Shown: positions 1 through 12,109, counted from the stretch's first letter. The stretch is 64,000 nucleotides of DNA from Curtobacterium sp. MCBD17_035 (GCF_003234815.2 NZ_CP126279.1:1488001-1552000), one strand, 5' to 3'. Notes: generated by a model not told the origin, from the letters alone. Numbers and translations: made by a program.

Positions 1-359
1 GCGGGCGCTCCGCCGACGAGCTCGAACCGCGAGGTCACGACGAGCCCGTCGGGGTGCTCCTGGCGGATCTCGAGGCACTCGCGCCCGGGCCGTCCGTCCA
101 TCGCGGGCTCGGTCGTCGCGACGTGCGTGACGTACCGGAGGCCCGCGCCGAGTTCGGTGCCGTCGAACCGGTAGCTGTTGTTCCGCCGCCCGTACCGGGG
201 CGCGAGCACCTCGACGAGGGGCTGCGTGGGCAGCAGGTCGTCCTGGATCCGCGGCGCCGGAGCGGCCGGACCCGCCAGTGACACGAGCCGGACCGGCCCG
301 TCCTCGTCGGCGGCGAACGTCAGGGTGAGGGATGAGGGTTCCCAGGAGAAGTGCGTCAC
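1..359 (-). CDS. alpha-galactosidase (GH36), N-terminal part, cut by window edge
   Basis: Only the first 119 or so codons are present; the gene runs leftward out of the window. The translated start reads as the N-terminal beta-sandwich (supersandwich) domain of GH36 alpha-galactosidases, including the stretch APRYGRRNNSYRFDGTELG. The catalytic barrel is not in view. I chose the GTG at 359 because GAGGAAG sits 4-5 nt upstream; an in-frame ATG at 374 is the alternative. It is divergent from a sugar ABC importer with a LacI-type site between them, so hydrolysis of imported alpha-galactosides is the likely role. Family call is fairly secure, exact substrate is inference. Confidence 0.75.
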   Translation of the reverse strand, partial: MTHFSWEPSSLTLTFAADEDGPVRLVSLAGPAAPAPRIQDDLLPTQPLVEVLAPRYGRRNNSYRFDGTELGAGLRYVTHVATTEPAMDGRPGRECLEIRQEHPDGLVVTSRFELVGGAP

Positions 360-424
360 GGTGCTTCCTCGCATCGGTCGGACGGGTCGGTCAGCGGCGA
401 CCGTAGCACCGCGAGAGCGGTTTT

Positions 425-437
425 GGTAACGTTTACA
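425..437. promoter_or_regulatory. LacI-family operator-like palindrome
   Basis: The sequence GGTAACGTTTACA is one base short of the TGTAAACGTTTACA pattern recognised by many actinobacterial LacI/GalR repressors. It sits in the 279-bp divergent region between the alpha-galactosidase and the ABC importer. A second, weaker dyad (CGTTACCGAACG) lies at 451-462 and a TTGAC at 466-470 could be a -35 element for the importer. The likely ligand is the LacI-type protein encoded at 3940-4968. The rest of 360-638 shows nothing I can name. Confidence 0.55.
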
Positions 438-638
438 TTCGTTATCATCCCGTTACCGAACGCGCTTGACCGGCTTCCCGGCCGCCGGACATGATCGTCC
501 CCACGTTCCGGAGCCGAGCAGCCCGGGACCCACATCTGGCCCAGGCGGACACCCCGTCCGCGGGTCTCCATCGGCGATGGCGCCGGTGGTCCGTCGGCGT
601 GCCCGCCGGCGGTCTCGTCAGGACTCGAGGAGGCGTCC

Positions 639-1988
639 GTGAACGATCAGAAAGCCCAGCCCGGAGACGACGGACGGCTCTCACGCCGTGGGTTCGTCGG
701 CATGGGCGCGGCCATCGCGGGCGGGGCCCTGCTGTCCCCCCTCGCAGTCGCCGGCGTGCCGTCCGGCGCCGCCGAGGCCGCCGTCCCGAAGAACGTGAAG
801 GCCGACCTCGTCCTGTCGACGTGGGACATCGCCGCGGACCTCGTCACGTACGCGAAGTTCGCCGCGGCGTACAAGAAGACGCATCCCGGGGTGAACATCA
901 AGATCCAGAAGACGCCTGGCGGCGACTTCAACCAGTGGTTCACGACACAGCTCAGCGGTGGGAGCGCGCCCGACATCGTCCGCGTGACGTGGCAGTCGTT
1001 CGGCCGGTACGCCGAGAACGGCGGCCTCATCGACCTGTCGAAGTGGGTTCCCGCGCGGTACGGCAAGGGGTTCCAGAAGAGCTTCTGGCAGGCGTCGCTG
1101 CTCGACGGCAAGCCGCACGCGATCCCGCAACACACCGACACGTTCGCGACCTACTACCGCAAGGACGTCTTCGCGGCGATCGGCGAGCAGCCCCCGGCGA
1201 GCATCGGGCAGGCGTGGTCGCTGTCCGAGTTCCACGACCTGCTCGTCAAGGTCAAGAAGCAGACCGGCAAGTACGGCATGGTCTACGGCTTCGGCGGTCC
1301 GAACACGGCCTACCGCTGGCTCCCGTTCCTCTACATGATGGGCGGCCGGTTGCTCGACAACGACCTGAAGAAGCCGATGATCAACACCAAGAAGGGCATC
1401 GCCGCGCTCGACTGGTTCCAGGGCCTGTACAACGACGGCCTCATCCCGAAGTCGAACACGATCAAGGCCTCGAACGACGCCTCGACGCTCAACAGCTTCA
1501 CGACCGGTCAGGTCGGCGTCATGCTCTACGGCGACTGGCTCATGGGGGACGTCGGCAAGGGCCTCGATCAATCGAAGTGGGACGTCACGTACATGCCGAA
1601 GGGCAAGAAGGCCGCGTCCGACCTCGGCGGGAACCTGCTCGGCGTCTCGAAGTCGTCGAAGCACCCCGACGTCGCCGCCGACTTCATCAAGTTCGTCTGC
1701 AACCAGGCGAACATGGAGTACTTCTGCGAGAACGACCTGTTCCTGCCGATCCGCACCGCGCTCGACGCCGACTCGCTGCACTTCAGGTCCAACAACGACC
1801 AGATGAAGACGTTCGTGGAGCAGGTCGCCACGATCCCGACGAACATGGCGAAGATCGAGACGAGCCCGCAGTTCAACCAGATCAACGAGGTGCTCGCCGA
1901 CCAGCTCGACCTCTGCTTCATCGGGACGCAGACCCCGAAGGAGACGGCGAAGAACATCTCGGACGGGATCAGCCGTGTCGTCGGCTAG
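639..1988 (+). CDS. ABC sugar transporter, extracellular solute-binding protein
   Basis: A 449-residue family 1 solute-binding protein that would deliver a sugar or oligosaccharide to the permeases encoded next. It starts at GTG 639 with GAGGAGG at 628-634. The N-terminus has a twin-arginine motif (LSRRGFVGMG) followed by a hydrophobic stretch and an Ala-rich cleavage region, so Tat export is likely; I see no lipobox cysteine there. The body has typical family features such as PDIVRVTWQSFGRYAENG and a LYGDWLMGDVG segment. The first permease start overlaps its 3' end by 14 nt, showing an operon. The divergent alpha-galactosidase suggests alpha-galactosides as substrate, which is inference. Confidence 0.88.
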   Translation: MNDQKAQPGDDGRLSRRGFVGMGAAIAGGALLSPLAVAGVPSGAAEAAVPKNVKADLVLSTWDIAADLVTYAKFAAAYKKTHPGVNIKIQKTPGGDFNQWFTTQLSGGSAPDIVRVTWQSFGRYAENGGLIDLSKWVPARYGKGFQKSFWQASLLDGKPHAIPQHTDTFATYYRKDVFAAIGEQPPASIGQAWSLSEFHDLLVKVKKQTGKYGMVYGFGGPNTAYRWLPFLYMMGGRLLDNDLKKPMINTKKGIAALDWFQGLYNDGLIPKSNTIKASNDASTLNSFTTGQVGVMLYGDWLMGDVGKGLDQSKWDVTYMPKGKKAASDLGGNLLGVSKSSKHPDVAADFIKFVCNQANMEYFCENDLFLPIRTALDADSLHFRSNNDQMKTFVEQVATIPTNMAKIETSPQFNQINEVLADQLDLCFIGTQTPKETAKNISDGISRVVG

Positions 1989-2946
1989 CGAGGTCGCCGC
2001 GCGCGGGGTGGTCGGGTCGGTCGACGTGCGGCCGTCGTCCCGCACCGGCGGGCGGCCGCCGCGTCGGGGCGGGCGGCGTCGCGTCCCGGTCGCCGTGCCG
2101 TGGACCTTCGTCGCCCCGTCGCTGCTCCTCTTCGTCGTGTTCGCGTTCGGACCGATCATCGTGTCCGTCGTGCTGTCGTTCCAGGACGTGCAGACGTTCG
2201 GCGGCGGGAGCTGGATCGGTGGGAAGAACTACGCCGACATCCCGAGCGACCCGGTGTTCTGGACGAGCGTGTGGAACACCGTCGTGTTCACGCTCGGCAC
2301 GGTGCCGACGTCGGCAGCGATCGGGCTGCTGCTCGCCGTGCTCCTCAACCGCAGGCTCCCCGGCCGCGGCGTCATCCGCAGCCTGTACTTCCTGCCGATG
2401 GTCGTGTCCGGCGTGGCCGTGTCGCTCGTCATGGCGTGGATCTTCAACGCCGACAACGGGATCGCGAACGCCGCGCTCCAGGCGCTCGGGCTCCCGCGGA
2501 TCACCTGGTTGTCGTCGCCGCACTGGGCCATGGCCACGGTCATCCTCACGGTGGTCTGGGGACGGATCGGGTTCTGCATGGTGACCTACCTGGCGGCGTT
2601 GCAGAACATCAACCCGAGCGTGCTCGAGGCGGCGAGCGTCGACGGTGCCGGCAGCGGCAAGCGCTTCTCGAACATCGTCTGGCCGCTGCTGCGACCGACG
2701 ACCTACATCCTCGTCGTGCTCAACGTGGTCTTCTCGATCCAGGCGTTCGACGTCATCTACGTGCTCACCGGCGGTGGTCCCGGGTTCTCGACGACCGTGC
2801 TCGTGCAGTACATCTTCCGGGCCGCGTTCACGCAGGGGACGATGGGGTACGCGTCCGCCGTCGGCGTGCTCCTCGTGCTGACGCTGCTCCTGCTGACACT
2901 GGTGCGGAACGTCCTCGCGCGCCGCACCGAGGAGGACCAGGCATGA
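1975..2946 (+). CDS. ABC sugar transporter permease, MalF/UgpA type
   Basis: Inner-membrane subunit of the sugar importer, 323 residues with about six membrane helices. The binding-protein-dependent transport motif is visible as EAASVDGAGSGKRFSNIVWP, the loop that docks on the ATPase. The N-terminus has a basic, Gly/Arg-rich cytoplasmic tail before the first helix. The GTG start at 1975 overlaps the binding-protein gene, indicating translational coupling. No ATPase gene is encoded in the operon; many actinobacteria use a shared MsiK-type ATPase encoded elsewhere, which probably applies here. Confidence 0.9.
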   Translation: MSSASEVAARGVVGSVDVRPSSRTGGRPPRRGGRRRVPVAVPWTFVAPSLLLFVVFAFGPIIVSVVLSFQDVQTFGGGSWIGGKNYADIPSDPVFWTSVWNTVVFTLGTVPTSAAIGLLLAVLLNRRLPGRGVIRSLYFLPMVVSGVAVSLVMAWIFNADNGIANAALQALGLPRITWLSSPHWAMATVILTVVWGRIGFCMVTYLAALQNINPSVLEAASVDGAGSGKRFSNIVWPLLRPTTYILVVLNVVFSIQAFDVIYVLTGGGPGFSTTVLVQYIFRAAFTQGTMGYASAVGVLLVLTLLLLTLVRNVLARRTEEDQA

Positions 2947-3908
2947 GCACCTCGACATCGCGTCCCGTCGAGCGGGTCGGCAGCTCCACCGCCGTTCCCG
3001 CCCGTGCCGTCGGACGCTCCAGGGCCGGTCGTCCGGGAGGCACGGCACGCGTCGTGCGCACCCGTCCCGACCGGCGCGTACCGATCCAGGACCGGATGAC
3101 CCCCGCGCGGTGGGTCATCTGGGCGGCGATGGTCCTCGGGGGACTCGTCATGGTGTTCCCGGTCTACTGGGTGTTCGTCACCGCGATCAGCCCGGGCGGC
3201 CTCGCCCAGACGTCGGGGTTCTCGCTGTGGCCGCACCGGGTCGACCTCGGGGTGTTCGCCAAGGCGTTCGCGGACCAGCCGGTGCTGACGTGGCTGGTCA
3301 ACTCGGTGGTCATCGCGGTCGCCGGGGTCGTCATCTCGGTGTTCATCAGCGTGCTCGCCGGGTACGCGTTCGCGAAGTTCTCGTTCCGCGGACGGAACCT
3401 GCTGTTCGGCGCGATGCTCGTGACGATCATGGTGCCGATCCAGGTGGTCATGGTGCCCGAGTTCGTCATCATCTCGAAGCTCGGACTCGTCGGCACCCCG
3501 TGGGCCGTGATCCTGCCCTCGGCGGCACAGGCCGTCTCGATCTTCATGGCCCGGCAGTACATCCAGGCGATCCCGACCGAGCTCATCGAAGCGGCTCGGG
3601 TCGACGGCGCGGGGGAGTTCCGCACCTTCCGGACCGTCGTGCTGCCGGCGTGCGGCCCGCTCGTCGCGGTCCTGACGATCCTGACGTTCGTGTGGCGGTG
3701 GAACGACTTCGTCTGGCCGCTCGTCGCCCTGCAGAAGCCGGAGAGCTACACGATCTCCGTGGGCTTGTCCTCGCTGAACGGGTCCTACTCGCACCCGTGG
3801 GACGAGATCATGGCGATCACGCTCATCTCGATGATCCCCGTGATGATCGTGTTCTTCGTCTTCCAGCGGCAGTTCGTGCAGGGCATCGCGGAGTCCGGCA
3901 TCAAGTGA
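2943..3908 (+). CDS. ABC sugar transporter permease, MalG type
   Basis: Second membrane subunit of the importer, 321 residues. The ATG at 2943 overlaps the stop of the previous permease (ATGA type). A basic N-terminal tail of about 50 residues precedes the first helix. The ATPase-contacting EAA loop reads EAARVDGAGEFRTFRTVVLP, and the end KRQ-like FQRQFVQGIAESGIK is typical of MalG-type proteins. It closes the transport operon; the LacI-type regulator starts 31 nt downstream from its own leaderless promoter. Confidence 0.9.
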   Translation: MSTSTSRPVERVGSSTAVPARAVGRSRAGRPGGTARVVRTRPDRRVPIQDRMTPARWVIWAAMVLGGLVMVFPVYWVFVTAISPGGLAQTSGFSLWPHRVDLGVFAKAFADQPVLTWLVNSVVIAVAGVVISVFISVLAGYAFAKFSFRGRNLLFGAMLVTIMVPIQVVMVPEFVIISKLGLVGTPWAVILPSAAQAVSIFMARQYIQAIPTELIEAARVDGAGEFRTFRTVVLPACGPLVAVLTILTFVWRWNDFVWPLVALQKPESYTISVGLSSLNGSYSHPWDEIMAITLISMIPVMIVFFVFQRQFVQGIAESGIK

Positions 3909-3927
3909 CCGGCGCGTGGTGTCGGGA

Positions 3928-3933
3928 TAGCAT
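3928..3933 (+). promoter_or_regulatory. -10 hexamer of leaderless promoter for the LacI-type gene
   Basis: TAGCAT ends 6 nt before the ATG at 3940, with no ribosome binding site between. This matches the leaderless arrangement seen before many genes in this window. Confidence 0.55.
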
Positions 3934-3939
3934 CGTCCG

Positions 3940-4968
3940 ATGGTCGAGCGTCCGCCCCGCGCGCCGGGCATCGCGGACGTCGCCCGGATGGCCGGCGTCT
4001 CGGTCGCGACCGTCTCCCGTGTCCTCAACGACCCGGGGGTCGTGAGCGAGCGGCGTCGGACCGCCGTGCAGGACGCCATCGTCCGACTGGGCTACCGGCC
4101 GAACGAGGCGGCCCGCGCGCTCAAGTCGGGTCGCCAGAAGATGATCGGCGTCATCACCGGAAACACGACCCGGTACGGGTTCGCCTCGGTGCTCCGGGGC
4201 ATCGAGGAGGCCGCGCGTGAGGGCGACTTCCTCGTCACGATCACGGTCGTCGAGAACGGGGACCCCGACCACGTCCGGTCCGCGGTCGAGCTCGTGCTGT
4301 CCCAGCCGTTGTCCGGGATCATCGGCATCGAGTTCGACGAGTTCGTGACGGCGGCACTGGCGCGGATCCCCGCGACCATGCCGACCGCCACCGCGGCGAT
4401 GGTCGGCACGAACCGGTCGGGCCTGCCCTACGCATGGCTCGACGACGAACTCGGTGCGCGACTGGCGACCGAGCACCTGCTCGCGCTCGGTCACCGCACG
4501 GTCCACCATCTCGCCGTCGACTACCCGAACGACATCGGGCACGGCCGGACGTACGGGTACCTGGCCGAGCTCGCCGCCCGCGACGCGCCGGTGCCGCCCG
4601 TGGTCGCCACGGACTGGGCCCCGATGAGCGCCCGGGCCGCCGCGATCGAGCAGCTCCCGGACGACGCGACCGCCGTGTTCTGCTTCAACGACGAGGTCGC
4701 GATGGGCGTGCTCCGGGCGATGGCGGACCAGGGCCGCGCCGTCCCCGGCGACGTCAGCGTGGTCGGGTTCGACGACATGCCCCTCGCCGAGGTGTGGACG
4801 CCCGGGCTCACCACCGTCCGGATGGACTTCGCCGGACTGGGCCGCGCCGCGTTCGAGGTCCTGCGCGCGACGATGGCGGGTGCCCCGCCCCCGACCGCGC
4901 GGGCGATCCGGCCCTCCCTCGTGGTCCGCGGCTCGTCGGGCGCACCCCGCGCCGCCGCGCGACCGTGA
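3940..4968 (+). CDS. LacI-family transcriptional regulator
   Basis: A 342-residue repressor with the classic N-terminal helix-turn-helix (GIADVARMAGVSVATVSRVL, residues about 10-29) and the hinge-helix pattern AARALKSGRQKMIGV. The remainder is a periplasmic-binding-protein-like effector domain ending with SVVGFDDMPLAEVWTPGLTT. It lies directly after the transporter genes and most likely controls them through the palindrome at 425-437, with release by the imported sugar. Regulator family is certain, effector is inferred from context. Confidence 0.92.
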   Translation: MVERPPRAPGIADVARMAGVSVATVSRVLNDPGVVSERRRTAVQDAIVRLGYRPNEAARALKSGRQKMIGVITGNTTRYGFASVLRGIEEAAREGDFLVTITVVENGDPDHVRSAVELVLSQPLSGIIGIEFDEFVTAALARIPATMPTATAAMVGTNRSGLPYAWLDDELGARLATEHLLALGHRTVHHLAVDYPNDIGHGRTYGYLAELAARDAPVPPVVATDWAPMSARAAAIEQLPDDATAVFCFNDEVAMGVLRAMADQGRAVPGDVSVVGFDDMPLAEVWTPGLTTVRMDFAGLGRAAFEVLRATMAGAPPPTARAIRPSLVVRGSSGAPRAAARP

Positions 4969-5101
4969 CGCGTTCGACGGTCCCCGCTCGGACGCTCCCG
5001 CCGGGCCGAACCGGGCCTCCCGGCGTCACGCGAATCGCGCCCGGCGAGCACGATGTGGTACTCACGTGTGTGCACCCCGCCCATCCCTCGGAGGAACGAC
5101 G

Positions 5102-7759
<2,658 letters not shown>

Positions 7760-7778
7760 TCCCGTCGTCCCGACGGCG

Positions 7779-7818
7779 GACGGGAGGCACGGGGATCGCG
7801 GTCCCCGTGCCTCCCGTC
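7779..7818. terminator. bidirectional hairpin terminator between ppc and the convergent phosphatase gene
   Basis: A perfect 17-bp stem (arms 7779-7795 and 7802-7818, loop TCGCGG) lies 20 nt after the ppc stop and 32 nt from the stop of the convergent gene. There is no T-run, as is common in high-GC actinobacteria. Confidence 0.85.
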
Positions 7819-7849
7819 GTCTCCGTGGAGGCGTCCCTCCCGGGCGGGA

Positions 7850-9157
7850 TCAGACGCCGACGGTGATCGCACTGGTCGGCACGGCGGCCGCGGCGGTCGC
7901 GACGGGTTCACGCCGGAGCGCCACGACCGTGACGTCGTCGTCGTGCCCGGCGGTGCGGGCCATCGCGACGAGGGCCTCGACCACGGCGCCCGGCCGCGGA
8001 TCCCGGCGGGCGATCGCGGCGACCTGGTCGATCGTGTCGAGTCCACCGCCGAACAGGTCGAGCACGCCGTCGCTGAAGGTGACGAGGACGTCCCCGGGCG
8101 CGATGGCGATCTCCATCGTCTGCCAGGCGTCGTCGATCCCGAGACCGATCGGCAGGTGCGCGGTGGTCAGACGCTCGTGGGTCCCGTCCTCGCGGACGAC
8201 GATCGACAGGCCGTGTCCGGCGTCCGCCCAGCGGAGGACGTCCCCGCTGAACCGGGCGTGGAAGAGCGTGGTGAAGGCCGTCGACTCGCCTCGGTCCGCG
8301 ACGTCGGTCGAGAGCCCTTCCGAGGCACGCACGATCGCGGCCGCGGGGTCGGGATCACGCCGGGAGCTGCGGACCACGGCCCGCACGGCCGCGGCGATGA
8401 GCCCGGCGCCGACGCCCTTGCCCATGACGTCGCCGAGGGTGATCGCGATGCCCTCGTCGGTCCGGTACCAGTCGAAGAAGTCGCCGCCGACCGTGGCCGA
8501 GGGCAGACAGGTCCCCGCGACGGAGTAGCCGGGCAGCGAGCAGAGGGGCTGGGGGAGGAGCGAGCGTTGCACCGCGGCGGCGCGGTCGATCTCGTCCGTG
8601 ACGGCTGCCTCGCGCTCGGCGGCGAGGCGCAGCTGCGTCGCGTGCTGCCGGGCGAACTCGTTGACGACGAGCGCCACGGTCGTGTAGACGACGAGCACGA
8701 CGACGAGGCGGATGAGCTCGGTGACCCGGCCGCTGCCGCTGATCCCGAAGACGAACGGCGTGAGGATCACGACCGCGGTGCCGAGCATCGCGTAGAGGAC
8801 GTGCCGTCGGCCGTCGGTGGCGGCGAACCACACGACGGGCAGGACCACGAGGGCGGTGAAGATCGACGCCGACGAGCCCGTCGCCCATCGGAGGACGCCG
8901 AGCGCCACGAAGTCGACCGCGGGCACGAGGAGCGCGAGGGCACCGAGCCGCTCGCTGCGCGCGGTCACCACGCTCGCCCAGAGCGTGGCGATCGCGGTGA
9001 GCACCAGGCTCACCGCGAGTCCGGTGTGGTCCGACACGGCGAGCTGCGGGACGGCGACCGAGAGCACCGCCGCCAGGGCGACCAGCACCGCGATCGGTGC
9101 CTGCTTGAGGAACGGTGTCACCGAGTACCGGTGGATGAACCGACGCACGCTGGTCAT
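7850..9157 (-). CDS. membrane-anchored PP2C/SpoIIE-type serine phosphatase
   Basis: A 435-residue protein, probably dephosphorylating an anti-sigma-factor antagonist or similar protein in a partner-switching system. The first ~190 residues form about six membrane helices, followed by a short linker rich in charged residues and then the PP2C-SIG domain. Metal-binding motifs are visible as GGDFFDWYRTDEG, LGDVMGKGVGAG and VTFSDGVLDLFGG. Start is ATG 9157 with GGAGG upstream. No sensor domain such as PAS or GAF is seen, and no anti-sigma genes are adjacent, so the partner is unknown. Confidence 0.85.
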   Translation of the reverse strand: MTSVRRFIHRYSVTPFLKQAPIAVLVALAAVLSVAVPQLAVSDHTGLAVSLVLTAIATLWASVVTARSERLGALALLVPAVDFVALGVLRWATGSSASIFTALVVLPVVWFAATDGRRHVLYAMLGTAVVILTPFVFGISGSGRVTELIRLVVVLVVYTTVALVVNEFARQHATQLRLAAEREAAVTDEIDRAAAVQRSLLPQPLCSLPGYSVAGTCLPSATVGGDFFDWYRTDEGIAITLGDVMGKGVGAGLIAAAVRAVVRSSRRDPDPAAAIVRASEGLSTDVADRGESTAFTTLFHARFSGDVLRWADAGHGLSIVVREDGTHERLTTAHLPIGLGIDDAWQTMEIAIAPGDVLVTFSDGVLDLFGGGLDTIDQVAAIARRDPRPGAVVEALVAMARTAGHDDDVTVVALRREPVATAAAAVPTSAITVGV

Positions 9158-9340
9158 GGGGGGTGCCTCCGGTCCGCGTCCACGAGAGTGATCGTGACGA
9201 CGATAGGTGTCGCGGCTCCCGCTTCCCACCCCCAGAACGGGCACGGCGGCGGATGGGCGCCACGCCGGAGCGGGTCGCCGCTGCATGGTCGTCGGCGTGC
9301 ATGCGCCGTCCGGGACACGGGCGACGTCATGGGTGCGGAG

Positions 9341-9346
9341 TAGACC
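9341..9346 (+). promoter_or_regulatory. -10 hexamer of leaderless promoter for the S53 protease gene
   Basis: TAGACC ends 6 nt before the ATG at 9353; there is no Shine-Dalgarno sequence. Confidence 0.5.
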
Positions 9347-9352
9347 GGTGCC

Positions 9353-10924
9353 ATGACCGACAGCTCGAAGGACCCGCAGCTCGTTCCGCTCGCCGGCAGC
9401 GAGCGTCCGTCCGCCCCCGGCGTCCGCGCCGCGGCGGCCCTCCCGCCCGACTCCCCGGTCCAGGCGACCGTGGTGGTGCGGCGCGCGAACCCCGTCGCGC
9501 CGCTCGACGGCACCGCCGTCCCGATGGACCGCGCCGCGTTCGTCAGTGCGCACGGGGCGACCGAGGCCGACCTCGACCTCGTCCGCACCACGCTGGAGGC
9601 CCTCGACCTGACCGTCCTCAGCGCCGACCCCGCCACGCGTCACGTGCGCGTCGAGGGGACGACCGCGGCGATGGGCCGGGCGTTCGGCACGGACCTCGAG
9701 ACCGTCACGAGCGACGCGCCCGGCGGTGGCAGTGCCCAGCACCGGCACCGGTCGGGGAGCCTGAGCGTCCCCGCGGCACTCGACGGCGTCGTCGTGGCGG
9801 TGCTCGGCCTCGACGACCGCCCGCAGGCGCGGACGCAGTTCCGTTCCGTGCCCGCCGCCGCCCGCTCGACCAGCTACTCGCCCGTCGAGCTCGGCACCGC
9901 GTACGCGTTCCCGCCCGACATCGACGGCTCGGGCCAGACGGTGGCGATCATCGAACTCGGCGGCGGGTACGTGCAGTCCGACCTCGACACCTACTTCTCC
10001 GGTCTCGGCGTGGGCTCCCCGTCCGTGACCGCCGTGGGTGTCGACGGCGCCGAGAACGTCCCGGGTGGGGATCCGAACGGCGCGGACGGCGAGGTCATGC
10101 TCGACGTCGAGGTGGTGGGGGCGCTGGCTCCCGGAGCGGCCATCGTCGTGTACTTCGCCCCGAACACCGACGCCGGCTTCGTCGACGCCGTGGCCACCGC
10201 GGCGCACGCGACTCCGACCCCGACGGCCATGAGCATCAGCTGGGGACAGAGCGAGGACGCCTGGACCGCCCAGGCCCGCTCCGCGCTCGACGACGCCGTG
10301 GTCGACGCGGTGTCCCTCGGGGTCACCGTGACCGCGGCCGCGGGCGACAACGGCAGCACCGACGGGCAGTCGGACGGCGGGCAGCACGTGGACTTCCCGG
10401 CGTCGAGCCCGCACGTCCTCGCCTGTGGCGGGACGCGGCTCGAGGCCTCGGGCACGACGATCACCTCCGAGACCGTGTGGAACGACGGTGCGAGCGGTGG
10501 TGCCACGGGCGGTGGGGTCAGCGATGCGTTCCCGCTGCCGACCTGGCAGCAGGGCGTCGGCGTGCCGGGCACCGCCGAGTCGTCGGGCGGCCGAGGCGTC
10601 CCCGACGTCGCCGCGGTCGCCGATCCCGAGACCGGGTACGAGGTCCTCGTCGACGGCAACCGCACCGTCATCGGCGGCACGAGCGCGGTCGCTCCGCTGT
10701 GGGCCGCGCTGATCGCCCGGATCGTCCAGTCGACCGGGCGGCCGCTCGGGCTCGCGCAGCCGGTGCTGTACAGCGCGGCGTCGACCTTCCGCGACGTCAC
10801 GTCGGGGTCGAACGGCGCCTTCGCGGCGGCTCCCGGGTGGGACGCCTGCACCGGGCTCGGCTCGCCGGACGGCGCTGCACTGCTCGGAGCCGTGGCCGCG
10901 GGCAGCGGTAGCGCTGGCAGGTGA
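9353..10924 (+). CDS. S53 family peptidase (sedolisin/kumamolisin-like) with propeptide
   Basis: A 523-residue serine-carboxyl protease, a class active at acidic pH. Residues about 40-150 form the pro-kumamolisin activation domain. The catalytic domain follows the processing region, with the Glu/Asp pair in GEVMLDVEVVGA, the oxyanion Asp in the SISWGQSED region and the nucleophile Ser in GGTSAVAPLWAAL. A Ca-binding-like end (DVTSGSNG then GWDACTGLGSPDG) is present. I see no standard signal peptide at the N-terminus, which is common for bacterial sedolisins. Substrate is unknown. Confidence 0.88.
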   Translation: MTDSSKDPQLVPLAGSERPSAPGVRAAAALPPDSPVQATVVVRRANPVAPLDGTAVPMDRAAFVSAHGATEADLDLVRTTLEALDLTVLSADPATRHVRVEGTTAAMGRAFGTDLETVTSDAPGGGSAQHRHRSGSLSVPAALDGVVVAVLGLDDRPQARTQFRSVPAAARSTSYSPVELGTAYAFPPDIDGSGQTVAIIELGGGYVQSDLDTYFSGLGVGSPSVTAVGVDGAENVPGGDPNGADGEVMLDVEVVGALAPGAAIVVYFAPNTDAGFVDAVATAAHATPTPTAMSISWGQSEDAWTAQARSALDDAVVDAVSLGVTVTAAAGDNGSTDGQSDGGQHVDFPASSPHVLACGGTRLEASGTTITSETVWNDGASGGATGGGVSDAFPLPTWQQGVGVPGTAESSGGRGVPDVAAVADPETGYEVLVDGNRTVIGGTSAVAPLWAALIARIVQSTGRPLGLAQPVLYSAASTFRDVTSGSNGAFAAAPGWDACTGLGSPDGAALLGAVAAGSGSAGR

Positions 10925-11001
10925 CGTCTCCGGACGACACCGCGGCCCCGCTCGGAACGCGACACACCGCCGATCATCCGGGTTCCTCCGCTCCTCCTGC
11001 C

Positions 11002-11007
11002 TACGAT
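11002..11007 (+). promoter_or_regulatory. -10 hexamer of leaderless promoter for hypothetical gene
   Basis: TACGAT ends 6 nt before the ATG at 11014. It supports that start over an in-frame GTG at 10921 that overlaps the protease stop. Confidence 0.5.
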
Positions 11008-11013
11008 TCGGCC

Positions 11014-12108
11014 ATGGAGACCCAGTCCGGAGCACGTCCCGCCCTCGTCGACCCGTTCGGCCGCGAGGTCGAGGCGTGGCTCCGGGACGTGCCGGCGGTC
11101 CACGCCCCGTACGTCCCGGACCTCGTCGTGCCGCCGGTGACCGGGCCCGTCGCACTCCCGACGGAGACCGACACGGCGGCCGCTCCGGACGCGGGCGGCA
11201 CGGACGCGGGCGGTCCGGAGACGGCGGCCGAACCCGTCGCCGCTGCGGCCGTCGTCGCCGAGCCCGTGCGGGCACTCGACGTCGCTCCGCTGGACGACCC
11301 GGCACCCGCCACGCTCGTGGACCCCGCGCCCGCCGCCTTCCGCCGTGATCGCGGACGGCACGCCTCCGCCTGCGCCCCGACGTTCCCCGAGCCCCCGGCC
11401 CGGATCTCGCTCCGGATCGGGGACCTCGCCGTCGAGCTCGCGACCGCGACCGGCCGGAGCACCGTGGAGCGCATCTCCCTGCTCGAGGAAGAACTGCGCC
11501 GCCGCGACGAGGACCGCGCGCGCTTCGCCGCATGGGAGGCCCGGATCGCCCGGTCCTCCGACCCCGAGGTCGCCGCCGCCCGGGCCTGGGCCACCGAGGT
11601 CTTCGCGGACCTCCTCGCCGCCGCCGTGGTCACTCGACCAGCCCGCACCGCCGTCTCGACCCGGGCCACCACCACGCCGGCCCGGGGCGACGCGCTCCCC
11701 GCCCTGCAGTCCGTCCTCGCCGACGCCCTCGACCGCGAGGACGTCGACGTCGAGTCTGCCAGCGCGCTGGTCGCTCCGGTGGCCGCGGTGACGCGTCCGA
11801 CGCCGCTCGTGCCGCCCGCCACGGGCCCGAGCGCGATCGACCACGAGGCCTTCGTCGCCGCGTTGCGCGCCCACACGGGTGCCGACGCCGGTGCGGCGAC
11901 CGCGTTCCCGCTCGGTCCGGTCCGGTCCGGGTCCGACACCGCGGTCGAGGCATCTGCCGGGCCGCTCGCGGGCACCGACACCGACGAGCAGCACCGTGCC
12001 GACGCGGCGGCACCGGGGGAGCCGGTGCCGTCCGACGTCGCGGCGACCACGCCGAGCTGGTGGGCACGTATCGTCGCCCGCGTGCTGCGGGTCCTCCGCC
12101 GCGCCTGA
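11014..12108 (+). CDS. hypothetical Ala/Pro-rich protein
   Basis: No family recognised. The 364-residue product is dominated by Ala, Pro, Thr and Asp in low-complexity stretches. One ordered-looking segment spans about residues 125-200 (ISLRIGDLAVELATATGRS followed by a charged coiled-coil-like EEELRRRDEDRARFAAWEARI). The C-terminus is a short basic, Trp-containing amphipathic tail (SWWARIVARVLRVLRRA) that could associate with membrane. The start is set by the leaderless -10 at 11002. It sits between the protease and a NIF3 gene, neither of which suggests a role. Confidence 0.6.
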   Translation: METQSGARPALVDPFGREVEAWLRDVPAVHAPYVPDLVVPPVTGPVALPTETDTAAAPDAGGTDAGGPETAAEPVAAAAVVAEPVRALDVAPLDDPAPATLVDPAPAAFRRDRGRHASACAPTFPEPPARISLRIGDLAVELATATGRSTVERISLLEEELRRRDEDRARFAAWEARIARSSDPEVAAARAWATEVFADLLAAAVVTRPARTAVSTRATTTPARGDALPALQSVLADALDREDVDVESASALVAPVAAVTRPTPLVPPATGPSAIDHEAFVAALRAHTGADAGAATAFPLGPVRSGSDTAVEASAGPLAGTDTDEQHRADAAAPGEPVPSDVAATTPSWWARIVARVLRVLRRA

Positions 12109-12109
12109 C

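Noticed and set aside
9991-11994. Long minus-strand frame opposite the sedolisin and hypothetical gene
   Set aside because: Codon composition is that of an antisense shadow and the sedolisin catalytic motifs are clear on the plus strand.
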